A stretch of 64,000 bases of DNA from Rosa chinensis (taxonomy: Eukaryota > Streptophyta > Magnoliopsida > Rosales > Rosaceae): NCBI RefSeq assembly GCF_002994745.2, contig NC_037089.1, positions 87,010,347 to 87,074,346 on the forward strand. The letters are read 5' to 3'. Numbering within the stretch: position 1 is the first letter of the stretch; each line of letters opens with the position of its first letter. Under the pieces are notes generated by a model, which saw only the letters and a program-made list of their open reading frames with translations, made no database searches and had not been told where the DNA came from. Position numbers and translations under genes: made by a program. Shown here piece after piece: positions 1 to 10,369 of the stretch.

Positions 1-369
1 TCCTAACCTACCTAAGCTTTGTCAGAGATTAAAACACGTGTCAAATTTGCATATCCAATGGTCTACAAGTTACAACAAAGCTAGTTTGTCTTTTTCTATT
101 GTTTATCTTATCCTTCTCTCCCTTCCACCCTGCCGAACCAAGGTGCTGATCTCTTCTCTTCTCTCTCTCTTTCTCTCTCTCTTTTCTCTCAAACATGACT
201 TCTTATCCTTCACCAATGCATACAGCAACTACAATCAAGTGCTTTTCATTAAACTTGATTTTCTGAAAATAAAATAAAAAGATCAAATTGATGGGTGTAT
301 GTATATGGTTGATCTCGGATCCTCTTTCTATGGGTATATACAAGGAAGACCTTGATAGCATCATTCATG

Positions 370-446
<77 letters not shown>

Positions 447-1852
447 CTCTGTTCTTCTTTTACTTCACTCAGCACCAATGCATATAACAATTTTTATCAA
501 GTGGGTTCTAATGAAATTTGATATGGAACTAATTTGATTTTCTGAAAACAAAAGAGAGACCAAATTAATGGGTCTGGTTGACCCCTTACAATGCTTGAAG
601 AGAGAAAGAAACCCAGTTATTACTTAATGAAATTTTGTAAGGAAGAAACCCATTAGTGGAACACCCAGCCCCATCAACTGAACCCATCAATTGGATCCCA
701 GATTCCCAAACAATCTCATTCCATCAACTCAATCACAACTAATCCCAGAAGAAAATATAGCAACTAGTCAACCACCAAAATCCACAAGGATGAGTCAAAA
801 ACTTAACAGAGAGAGAGAGTATTTTCTGCTTAGAACTGCTATTGCGATGGGCGGTGGTGATGACGACGGAGCCAGGGGAGGATTGGGACTTGGCGTCGGC
901 GAGGGCTGACAGAAGGGAGGAGATGACAGGGAGGCCGAGGTGGAGAGAGAGATTCTCTAAGGGCAAGTTCACCCGTTGGGTCACCAGGTCACGGTCACTA
1001 AGTCACCAGGTCACCAGGGCAGGAAACTATTCACTGCCACTGGATCTTTGCTTCCACCCGTTGGGTCAGGGTCACCAGTCAGTTACTGTTCATCGAATAT
1101 TTTATTATTTTTTTTAGTGTAAATAAGAAATGTATGATGTAAATAAATACTATTGATGAACATTTTGGAAACAAAAATTTCGGAAGATGAAAGCTATGAG
1201 GAGGAGGAACAAAAAAATATGAGGAAGTAAAAATGATATAATGATATATTTTTTTGTGTGAGAGATAAAATAGGAGGTGAGCAAATTTTGTAATTATTTT
1301 TTTTATTACCGTTGTAATCTAACCTTTGCCTCTTAACTGATTTTTTTTTTCACCTCAATTGCTCCTTAATTATTCACCGTAGGATCCATTTTCATATTCA
1401 AAAGCCATGGTCCAGATCTGTGGACTGATGCCGCTACAGGACAAAAAAGGGCTGCCACGCGCCTGCTGGGTTGTCCCCGCTAGAGGACAAGAAACTGGAA
1501 AGCAACTCCTTGCCAAAGCGCGTCTCCCTCTCCTCTTCTTTTTGGGCCACGCTGGCATCCTGGGTCACGGGCTCAGTCACCCTCCTACCCGAGTTTGTGA
1601 CCTGGGCCTCCCACTGTGGTTTTGCCCCAAGCCCGGTGGAATCATGAATAGTGGAGCTGGGTCACCATTTCTGCTGCTTTTGACGTGGTGCCCGGGCAAT
1701 AGGATGCCCGGTGAACTTGCTCTAAGCGCGATGTTGTTGAGGACAGTATTCTGTATTGGATTTTGATGTCAAGACTACGTGGCACTATGTAAACCATTAG
1801 ATATTGTTTTTACATGTGTCATTACATGGTTAAAAGCTTAGGTAGGTTAGGA
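1..1852. mobile_element. Non-autonomous TIR transposon, left end at or before window start
   Basis: The first 20 bases (tcctaacctacctaagcttt) recur as an exact inverted copy at 1833-1852. The inverted similarity continues imperfectly for about 70 bp inward, including an acacgtgt/acacatgt block and a caatggtctaca/taatggtttaca block. No transposase coding is visible. The interior holds a CT microsatellite and a GC-rich stretch at 1390-1740. The sequence after 1852 contains gagaggatcctctcc, a palindrome that may belong to the true terminus, so the element may extend to about 1880 and its other end may lie upstream of the window. Superfamily is unresolved because the left target-site duplication cannot be seen. 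Confidence 0.6.
372..443. repeat. (CT)n microsatellite, about 36 units
   Basis: This is an uninterrupted CT dinucleotide run of about 72 bp. It lies inside the TIR element that opens the window. Leu/Ser-repeat reading frames across it are artefacts of the repeat. Confidence 0.97.
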
Positions 1853-1875
1853 GGGGAATATGGTTAGGAGAGGAT

Positions 1876-3040
1876 CCTCTCCCTACCCTCCACACCCCAC
1901 CCCCTCTCTCTGTAATACCTGATTGCTTCCATGTTCTCTCTAAAACTAAAACACTTATTATTCCTCTCTCTCTAAACATACACACATAATTCATCACAAC
2001 TTTCCTACACTGTAATTCAATGAAGTTTGGAACGATAATCTACATTAAATTTAGTTTCGAAGACTAATTGAGTTTTTCAAGTTAGTTAGTGTCGTTCTAT
2101 TATTGAATTTCAGTGCTTCCTATTTAAGACTTTATGTGGTTTTGCAACGATTTATTACAGTTGTGGCAATAGTTGGGTTTTGTTGTTAGAGTTTTGGATG
2201 TTGCTGTGCAATTTGATTCTTGTTATGGTTAAGTGGAATGTGGCAAAGAGCAATAGTGTCGTTGGGATTTTCTACAAAGAATTAGTGTGCCATTTAATTC
2301 CAACAAAGACTGTGTAAGCGATGACAAGTCTTGGTAGGAAATTTGTTTGACTAGAGGCTCAATAGGGTAATTTGAAGGTCTCAACTGTTTAGGTGAATTG
2401 TCATCTAAAAAAACTGTTTAGGTTGAAGATGGACTGTCTTTGGTGGTTATGGAAGTGGCGATAGTTACCTTGGTGGTGGTTTCTCTACTTTAATTGACAC
2501 ACGTATGTGGTGGCTTGGAAGCTACAATGGGTACATCGTTTAAGAAGCAATCTAAATATGGTGCTCCTGTGACACAATCGATAATGATTGTTTTTAGTTG
2601 CAGAAACTACTCCTTTGAGGAAGGTCTTCATACAACTCTTCTTTAAAAATACTCTCATATCATTGTGGAAGGAGATTCAAAGCTTCCCATTGACAACATC
2701 TTGGGCATAACCTCTTTTCTTGGAGAATTCACACCATAGTTAGAGATATAAAGTATTTGACTTCTCAATTCTAGTCTATAATTTTCAGACATATATCAAG
2801 AGAAGTTGACTTTGTAGCTGATCAACTAGAGTCATTAGTTTATAATCATTAGAATCCTAATTCTTAAAGTTTGGTTTTCTCGTTTACACTTATTTTTCTC
2901 TTAAGCGTTCTATCTAGATTAGGAGGAGTTTTTTTTTTCCATATTTTGGATTTGTAACTTTTTTCTGTCATAAAAAAAAATTAGGAAAATATTATTTTTG
3001 GTACCTTTTTTTGAAAAGTAAAAAAAATACCAAAAATAAA
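1876..3040 (+). pseudogene. Non-LTR retrotransposon remnant with RNase H-like (RVT_3) fragment
   Basis: No intact gene is present. Between about 2605 and 2850 a decayed frame reads EGLHTTLL, then IIVEGDSKLPI, then a stretch resembling RDIKYL and SREVDFVADQLESL. These match the order of motifs in the RNase H-like domain (RVT_3) found at the end of plant L1-type retrotransposon ORF2 and in related host-like proteins. Several stop codons interrupt it. The flanks (1876-2600 and 2850-3040) are noncoding and show nothing else recognisable. Confidence 0.45.
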
Positions 3041-4225
3041 GAACAAGTCACTAGGGGGGTGTATTGTATATGGAATTAGTGGAAGTTTTAAAGAAATCTA
3101 TGGAATTTAAAAGTCTGGGTGTATTCAATATAGATTTTTAACAATCCATGAAAGTCTTGAGGTATTCAATTAGGATTTTTAAAGACTTCATGAATTCCAC
3201 CAAAATCTAAGGGTATTCAATTAGAACTTTTAAAAATGAATAAAAGTACAGAGGTATTCAAAATATCATTCATACTTATGGAATTAGAAAATCATGGATA
3301 ATCATGGACTTTGTAGTGTTACCTATACATAACAAACTCCAATAATTTTCCAGCCTCCAGACCAAAGATTTCAAAAAGTCTATCAAAGTTTCCTCTTAAA
3401 AAAAAAAAAGTCTATCAAAGTTATTCTCTCTACGCACGAAGAAGTTTGTCCTTCATCATCTCACTTTCTTAATTTTTTGTCTTTTCTCTAATTTTTTATG
3501 ATATCAATTTTTTTGATTCCCAACATGTTCATTGTAGTTGTTGAATGTGATTTTTTTTTTTTTTTTTTTTTTCAATTGTGATACTTCGAACCCTAATAGC
3601 AATAAAAATGATTTATGAAACCCTAAAACTCAAATATTGTGGTCTAACCCTAAGACCTTGAACCATACTACATTTTATCTTATCAATTAATTATTCTCAT
3701 TAATTTGAATTTATATTATGGTTCAAAAAAAGGTTGAACAATTGAATTTCAATTGATTGATTATAGAGCAAGACATTGATCAATATTGCTACAATATATG
3801 TTAATCGGCGAAGACAAAATTGATGAGAATAATTAACCATAAACATCAAGTGATCTATATTGTATATTTATGTTGTTGGGAGATTAGGAATGAGAACAAA
3901 CTCGCTAGACAGACTAACAATTATTTATTTGAGTCAATTTCTATTAGATGATATTGGAGCATTGAAGAGACAATAAGTTATTATTTTGTTTTGTGTTTGG
4001 GCTACATTTGTTTTTTATTTTATTTTTTATTTTATTTTGTACATCCTATGAAATCTGTAGAAGTCATTCATAATAAAGTATATAGATTTTCATGAATCAA
4101 TAAAAGTTTGTTGCTAAAATCAATGGTTTTAAGAAATCCATAACAGTCTATCGATTTTTTAAAAAGTCTGTAAATTTTTCAAAAAGTCTGTCATTTAAAA
4201 AAAGTATGCACAAAAAAAGTCTGTC
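3041..4225. mobile_element. AT-rich repeat block, MITE-like or decayed DNA transposon
   Basis: The left part repeats variants of ggtattcaattaggattttt three times within 150 bp (3115-3265). The right part (4040-4220) has complementary-looking runs such as ttcatgaatc and repeated aaaagtctgt. This layout, with subterminal 'gtgtattcaatt' type motifs and no coding capacity, is familiar from plant hAT/Mutator-derived MITEs. Exact termini and a target-site duplication could not be fixed. A T-run lies at about 3551-3572. Confidence 0.35.
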
Positions 4226-4339
4226 ATCTAAATGACATATGTCATATGTGGTTCCTTTCAAAAAAAGAAAAAAAGAAAAGAAAAGAAAAAAGGACATATG
4301 TGGCAGTGCAACATAAAAAGAGAAACAGACCTCTTCGTT

Positions 4340-4958
4340 CTGGGACCTGCAACGGCCGCGAACCCGAAACTCAGCCAAGCGAAGCCAAATCCGCGAAGAT
4401 CAACTCACCCAGCGCGCTTCGGTCTCTATTGTTATCTAGTTTTACAACCAAGGATCTTTGTAAGCTTTTCTCAAAATTCCACCAATTCCGATTTCACATC
4501 TTGTCGTGTTTGCAGTTTGCTCTTTGATTTACAAGATTGGTTTCAATCTTCTTTCGAGATAGTTACAGCCGGCGAGATATCTGGAAGAAGAGCTCCAAAT
4601 TGATCCGCTCCACAGAGGAAAGCCAACGCGATAGACACAATCAATTTGGTTAGTTCTTCACTGATTCATAACGTATTCCCCAAAAGATTTGAATTTGCAT
4701 TCATAACTAAAGCATTTACCTTGATTCAATCTCAAATCTTTAAACTGAGTTGAGTTGAACTGAAGCTGGGTTTTTGAGGGTTGTGTTGTGGTGATTTGAA
4801 CGAGGAGCGAGCTAGGACAAATTTATATTTTTAGTGTAATTTTCTATTTGGATTGGGATTTGATGTTTTCCTTTGTTCATCAGGAGTGGTTCATTAAGGT
4901 TCGTTGTAGCCTTGTTCAAACAAGGCAGAAAGACCAAACCTCCTCATTTAGAATTTAG
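4340..4958 (+). promoter_or_regulatory. 5' UTR of F-box gene 1 with a leader intron
   Basis: The stretch 4340-4648 is colinear with the leader sequences of the F-box copies near 44030 and 52140. A leader intron is inferred at 4649-4883 (235 nt): donor ttg|gttagttct and acceptor ttcatcag|gagtgg. The same donor and acceptor words bracket the leader in the other copies, so the intron is probably ancestral. Exon 2 of the leader runs from 4884 to the ATG at 4959. The intron is inferred from paralogue comparison only. Confidence 0.55.
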
Positions 4959-6335
4959 ATGGAGCACAGATTCTACCCCAAACGCTGCACCAGTAGCTTA
5001 GCGGAAACCGTAGCCAGCATAGAACAAGTCCTTACTGAAATCCTTGTGCGCGTGCCAGCTAAACCTCTAGTCCGCTTCAAATGCGTCTCCAAGCATTGGC
5101 TCTCTCTTATTTCCGACCCTAAATTCTGTCACCGCCACACCCTTCAAAACCCTAACACTCCAGTCTCTGCTGTCTTTTGTGACAGATCCTGCCGCCCCTT
5201 TTGTTTCGTCCCTATTGATTTGGATCACATGCGTGGAACCAGTAGTACTAGTAGTAATATTAGGAACCATGGAAACCAAAACCCATTTGGGTCTGGTTCA
5301 CCTACTTGTAATCCTCTTGATTTTGTACAGAACCAATATGATTATGGCATCAAAACTGTCCACACCTTTCCTGTCAATCGTCTTCATTTTGATCACAAAA
5401 GCCCATCTCGCTCTCGTTCACTCCCTTTCAATCCTCTTACGTTTGCTCAAAACCAATATCATGATGACATCAGAATTATCCAGTCCTGCAATGGCCTCTT
5501 CCTGTGTCTTCTTTTTCATAATAAACTGAACCCCCCATATCTTATTTTCAATCCTACAACAAACCAGTTCTCTACACTTATTCCTCCTCCAATTACTGCT
5601 GTTACCACCGCTACTGGTGAACGAAAAGAACACTATGTCTCTACTGCTTTGGCTTTTGACCCTTCCAAATCACCTCATTACAAGGTGGTCTGTCTTCGGA
5701 CCATTGATGGATCTGAAGACGGCACTATCTATCACATAGTGATATATTCATCTGAGACTCAAAGTTGGAGGATTCTCAATTTTTCTATCAAGAGGGTATT
5801 TTCCATCCTCTATGCACGCGTGGTATACTGGAAAGGAGCAATTCATTGGTTAGGCATGTTTAGTGAGGTAGCATACTTTCACATAGATGAAGAACGTGAC
5901 GGTTTTATTGATAACCGTCCTCACTTTTATGAGAACGACGTTCACAGGAGGAAATGTAGATACTTTCAGGAGTCTCATGACGGGCACCATTTGTATCTTA
6001 TTGATATATATCGGCCTTGTATTACTAAATTTGAAGTGTTTGAGATGGGGAAAGACTACTCTGGTTGGTTTGTCAAGTACCTTGTTGACATTGATCCCAT
6101 ATGCCGGTGGAACCTGTCTGATCGATTTGTTGTTCTATTTCTAGATCAAGATGAAAATGAAGAAGAGGAAAGTTCATCTCTGTTGCTGCATATGCCTGGA
6201 AAACTCATTTCTTATAATCTTAAGAGCAAGACCTACAAATCTCTTGATTTAACTCCCAAGCCCGGAGTTAATGATTCTCTCTTACGAGTTGAAGCATCTA
6301 ATCATCGATATATGGAGACTCTGGCCTGTGTGTGA
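4959..6335 (+). CDS. F-box protein, At5g07610-like (intact copy 1)
   Basis: This 458-residue single-exon protein has an N-terminal F-box at about residues 15-60 (EILVRVPAKPLVRFKCVSKH, then WLSLISDPKF). An F-box-associated region follows: IIQSCNGLFLC, YLIFNPTTNQFSTLIPP, ALAFDPSKSPHYKVV, IYSSETQSWRIL and YWKGAIHWLGMF. F-box proteins join SKP1 and cullin in SCF ubiquitin ligases and choose the substrate, so this is probably a nucleo-cytosolic substrate adaptor; its target is unknown. Residues about 108-187 hold two 40-residue copies of a module built on NPLxFxQNQY, which the copies at 7.5 and 44.5 kb lack. The ATG follows a conserved leader intron, and the MEHRFYPKRC start is shared by all copies. 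No disabling change is seen. This is the only F-box copy in the window that reads through cleanly. Confidence 0.88.
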   Translation: MEHRFYPKRCTSSLAETVASIEQVLTEILVRVPAKPLVRFKCVSKHWLSLISDPKFCHRHTLQNPNTPVSAVFCDRSCRPFCFVPIDLDHMRGTSSTSSNIRNHGNQNPFGSGSPTCNPLDFVQNQYDYGIKTVHTFPVNRLHFDHKSPSRSRSLPFNPLTFAQNQYHDDIRIIQSCNGLFLCLLFHNKLNPPYLIFNPTTNQFSTLIPPPITAVTTATGERKEHYVSTALAFDPSKSPHYKVVCLRTIDGSEDGTIYHIVIYSSETQSWRILNFSIKRVFSILYARVVYWKGAIHWLGMFSEVAYFHIDEERDGFIDNRPHFYENDVHRRKCRYFQESHDGHHLYLIDIYRPCITKFEVFEMGKDYSGWFVKYLVDIDPICRWNLSDRFVVLFLDQDENEEEESSSLLLHMPGKLISYNLKSKTYKSLDLTPKPGVNDSLLRVEASNHRYMETLACV

Positions 6336-7116
6336 TACTATACTCTTGCTGGTGCTGTGTGGTTTTTGCTTCTGGTTGTAGGATCTTTGCAACAGAAAAG
6401 TCCTTTTATTTTTGTGTGCATTTGACACTACACATCATTTTAAGTTTTTTGTTAATGTTATTCCATTGCTTCTTTAATTTGGATGATTAGTTTTATGCTG
6501 CCTACCAAGACTAGTTGATTTGCAATTTTATTGATAGCTTTCATGCGTTTAACTTTACATGATTACACATGATATGTTGGCTTTGGGTTCATCCTTGCTG
6601 TAAAGAACTTGAAGTTTTGGGTTAGAAACAGCATTCATGAAGTCTAGAATACTTCAAATGAACCACAATATACAATTAGTGGTATGTCACTGTTTGACTG
6701 TTGGTCCTCCAAGGATGCAAGTGTTTGTCATATTTATGAGCCAAAGAAAAATCATTATGAGCTAAAAAAAAGAAAGAAAGAAAAAAAGAGCATTGTTTAT
6801 GTCCTCGATCTGATTCAGTTCTTTGATCAGTTTGTACGGTTATACCCAGAATACATGCACAAGTATGGGCTTAAACGTTCATAAGCCTGTGACTATTTCT
6901 TAGAGTCGCATCGTATCTCCTGAAGATATGATATGGCATATAAACTGAATGGGTGTAGCAACATGCTGGCTGCAAGCCTAGGCTGCAGACATGACAAAGG
7001 TCAAATATGTATTTGACATACAAAGGGAGATTGAAGAAAGTAAAAGATGTCTGAAGTCTGAGACTTTGTACGATGGAAATAGAGACCTTAAAGCAAGCTA
7101 AATGCACAATGGCCAC
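6336..7116 (+). other. 3' flank of F-box 1, duplicated with the gene
   Basis: The stretch holds the 3' UTR and spacer. The block 6664-6960, with words such as ttggtcctccaa, gatgcaagtgtttg and tacatgcacaagtatgggct, is repeated at 54104-54430 and in part at 55175-55370. This shows that the spacer travelled with the F-box gene during duplication. No separate gene is supported. Confidence 0.6.
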
Positions 7117-7489
7117 AAAGTTAAAGATATAATCAATTTTGTTAGTTTACATCACTTATTCATCTATGGAGATATGAATAATTCCCCTTGACTTTGTTAC
7201 CTTTATGGATAACTAGACGTATTTATACGGTGTATGTCTATCTTGATTCAGTTTCTAATCTTTATATGGAGTTGAGTTCAAATTGAAGCTAAGGGTCCGT
7301 AATAGAGGGTTGTGGGTACTCTCACCCATTTTGCCATCCCCAGTTCGACTCGGATTTCAATTGGGGAGCTAGGAACAAAAGAGGTCACGACCCTGTTAAA
7401 AAATGTTGTAAATTTCTGTTTGGAGTGGGATAATTAGCTCATCAGGTTCTATGGCTGTATAAAACCAAACATCACTCCATTAGAGTGAT
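7117..7489 (+). other. Leader region of the F-box 2 pseudogene
   Basis: It is colinear with 44060-44450 upstream of the F-box copy at 44462, including tcatctatggagatatgaa, gggtccgtaatagagggttg and the tagagtgatttttagaaaa word next to the start codon. The start codon and F-box have been deleted here: the leader runs straight into sequence encoding the region after the F-box. Confidence 0.65.
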
Positions 7490-8640
7490 TTTTAGAAAAC
7501 TCAAATTCTGTCACTGCCACACCCTTCAAAACCCAAACACTCCCATCTCTGCCGTCTTCTGTGACACATCCCACCCACCCACAACACCCCCCCTCTTGTT
7601 TCGTCCCTCTTCCTCTGGATGATCATCATACCCGTAGTAGTAACCATGATAACCAAAACCCATCTGGGTCAGGTTCACCCTTCAATCCTCTCAGTGTAGT
7701 TCAAAACCAATATAATGGTCACATCAGAGTTATCCAGTCCTGCAACGGCCTCTTCTTGTGCCATCTTTTGAGTGCAAAAGAAGTGAAGCCCCCATATTTT
7801 ATTCTCAATCCCACAACCAACCAGTTCTCCACACTTACTCCTCCAGCAAATACTGCTGTTACTAACGATGCTAGTCAACAAGTAGAACCCTATATCATCA
7901 TTGCTTTGGCTTTTGACCCTTCCAAATCACCTCATTACAAGGCGGTCTGCCTACGCAAAAATGACGGAACAAAATTTGGCCGGCACTTCCACATACTGAT
8001 ATATTCGTCTGAGACTCGAAGTTGGAAGCTTCTTGGTTCTTCTTTCTCTAGGGGATTTCACATCCTCTACAAACGCGTTGTTTACTGCAATGGAGCAATT
8101 CACTGGTTAGGCATGTATAGTGGGTTGTCTTACTTTCGCGTGGATGAAGAGCGTATTGGAGTGTAGATCCTCCTCCTCGCTGTAAAGATAAGAAGTTGGA
8201 CAAGATTATATTTAGATATTTTCAGGAGTCTGGTGACAGGCGCCATTTGCATCTTATTGATATTTATGTGCCTGATATCTCTCAATTTGAAGTTTTGGAG
8301 ATGGGAAAAGACTACTCTGGCTGGTTTGTCAAGTACCTTGTTGACCTTGATCCCATATGCACTGCTTACCCCTGGTTTCGATTGGATCGATTTATCATTC
8401 TCTTTCTAGCTCAAGACGAAATTGAAGGAGAGGAATGTTCATCTCTGTTGCTGCATACAGCTGGCAAAGTCATCTCTTATAATCTTAAGAGTAGGACCTT
8501 CAAATCTTTTGAGTTAGCTCCCAAGGCCGGTGTTGATGATTGTCTCTTACTTTGCACAACTACACAAAAAATTCGATTAGATGTACCTAGCTATCATTCA
8601 ATGCAGATGGAAGTTCAGCCTTTAATCGGATTTGTACTGT
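7490..8640 (+). pseudogene. F-box pseudogene 2 (lost start and F-box, frameshift, lost C-terminus)
   Basis: Three lesions are visible against the copy at 44462 and the intact copy at 4959. First, the leader joins directly to the codons for the FCHxHTLQ motif, deleting the start and the whole F-box. Second, one base is missing near 8162 (ggagtgtag against ggagttgtag), which moves the frame and creates a stop. Third, at about 8550 the coding sequence jumps into 3' flanking DNA (ctcttac then tttgcacaac), deleting about 295 bp including the usual C-terminus. Recognisable stretches remain: IQSCNGLFLCHL, NPTTNQFSTLTPP, IYSSETRSWKLL, IHWLGMYS, then DIYVPDISQFEVLEMGKDYS and SSLLLHTAGKVISYNLKS. It lacks the duplicated 40-residue module. 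A stable F-box protein is very unlikely. Confidence 0.85.
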
Positions 8641-8649
8641 AGTTTCCTG

Positions 8650-10196
8650 CGGATTCAAATTTTTTTTTTTATCAAGAAGAAACTTTATTAATAACGAACT
8701 GGTTACAATGAGTTTTTGGCAACATCTTTTACACATAAATGGCCACTGGACTTCACACAACTCCATAATGACTGACTGACAGAGTCAAAAAAACCCCGAC
8801 TCAACTACAGACTTAAAACCTGCACAACAACTAAAAGGCAAAGACAACATGCGCTGGAGTAGTGAATCCCAGACTCACAACTTTGTCAACACTAACTGGC
8901 CACCCAGAGTCCTCCTAACCTGCCTTTGATCGACCAAGTCTACACTGGTTGTGATTTCGAACCTGACCAAAAAGAAATGCTGGACCATCAGACCTGAGAC
9001 TAAACTAAACCCAACACCATTGCCACCTTAATGTCAACACCGGCAATCCATAAATGCTCCAAATCACCATCACCGCCGTACCGAAACCAGAAAGGAGCGA
9101 CCCACTAGAAAGGCCAAGGATGATTGTCTATGCTAGTATGACACAGCCAAACATTTTCGCCACCGTTCCTGACCCAGCTCCAGAACCGGAACGACCCCTC
9201 TAGATCGCCGAAGAGAAGATTGTCTATGCCAATAATTGCAGTGCCCCGACCCAACAGCTAAAACTTATTACCGAAAAACAAAAACAAAAAAACCAAACCC
9301 TAAAAACTAGTAATAACTGCCCACCAACAAGGGCCGAACACACATAACTCAGCATCAGCATGCCTCGATCCCGCAAGATGTAGCCTCGACAACCCACAAC
9401 CGATAGCCAACCCGCCACCTCTCCATCCTTCCGTTCTCCCAACACGCCAGCAGACAACACCGCTGCCCCCTAGCCACTCCCCTCGACAAGACGCCTCTAA
9501 GAAGAAGAGACCAAATCGGAACACTCCGATCAGATCGGATCCCTTCAGAACCCTCCGTCACACCACCAGCCGAAGCCGCCTTCTTCTGTTCACCTCCCGC
9601 TCATGGGGAGAATGACCCCAGCTCCACCCACATGTCGCTGAGCCCACAATGGACTTCCCCGACCAGCCACACCCACCGACCAACAAACTGCAGCCACCAC
9701 CACCCAACAACTCCATCAGAAGATTTGGACAGCGATCCCATCCCCACAACAACTTTGCGCCGACTAAGCAAACTCCGGGAAGACACCCTCTTGGACACAG
9801 GGTCCTCTGTAACTTTTATTGAATGAAAGAGAAAACCAAAAACAAACTAGAAAAGAAACAAGGAACTGGGACATAGCCCTAAGGAGGAGGCCTCCCCCAA
9901 CCCTCAAGCCTTCGATCTTGATCCGGAAGGACCAAGATCTGAGCAGGAGTGGAATGGGGGAGGGGGAACTGGTTTCAGATCGGTTTTCTCCCTGCGGATT
10001 CAAATTTGCTCACAACTTTTATTTTGTAGTGATATTAGCACCCTATTAAAACTTGCCACGTCATATATAATTAATTGAAATAATTTTTTAATAAAACATC
10101 ATGATTAACTATAATTGTGTTTTATAACACATGGTAGTTTTGTATTAAGTGGTGGAATCACCACCAAAATATTGGTGGTGAGCAAATTTGAATCCA
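8650..10196. mobile_element. Short MITE (about 202 bp without the nested LINE)
   Basis: The right end reads gtgagcaaatttgaatcca (10178-10196). Its inverse, cggattcaaatttgctcac, is the left end at 8650, split by the LINE and re-duplicated at 9995. The MITE is flanked by tttcctg at 8643-8649 and 10197-10203. The paralogous locus near 45730 carries the empty site (agcttcctgctcttaatt), so the insertion followed the duplication or was lost there. The body has no coding capacity. Superfamily is uncertain. Confidence 0.78.
8663..9990 (-). mobile_element. LINE-like retroposon, reverse orientation, inserted in a MITE
   Basis: A T-run at the left edge is the complement of a 3' poly(A) tail, preceded on the minus strand by a ttaataaagtttcttcttga end. 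The element is flanked by a 17-bp direct repeat, cctgcggattcaaattt, at 8646-8662 and 9991-10007. A long target-site duplication plus poly(A) is the signature of target-primed reverse transcription. About 1.33 kb long, GC-richer than its surroundings, with only short frames that encode no recognised domain. It is probably a 5'-truncated or non-autonomous LINE derivative. The element at 15258-16151 has the same architecture. Confidence 0.75.
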
Positions 10197-10369
10197 TTTC
10201 CTGCTCTTAATTTAGTCTTTGGTTTCTGTAATCATAAGAGTACATTTATATGTCTTTTTATTTTGAGAAGAAGATGGCAAGGCTTATAGATTCAGTAATT
10301 GCAAACTTTTTGTTGGATTTGATTGATTAGAAATTATAGCTCAAAGCCTCAAACAGAATTAAACTTGCC

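Noticed and set aside
288..537. Two overlapping frames rich in Leu and Ser
   Set aside because: They are translations of the CT microsatellite and share no start context or homology.
4959..8640. Self-incompatibility (SFB/SLF) F-box locus
   Set aside because: The F-box and body motifs follow the At5g07610-like type, and no S-RNase gene is visible; clustering of F-box genes alone is not evidence.
9224..10049. Many overlapping frames on both strands
   Set aside because: GC-rich interior of a LINE-like insertion; no endonuclease, reverse transcriptase or ORF1 motif could be seen.
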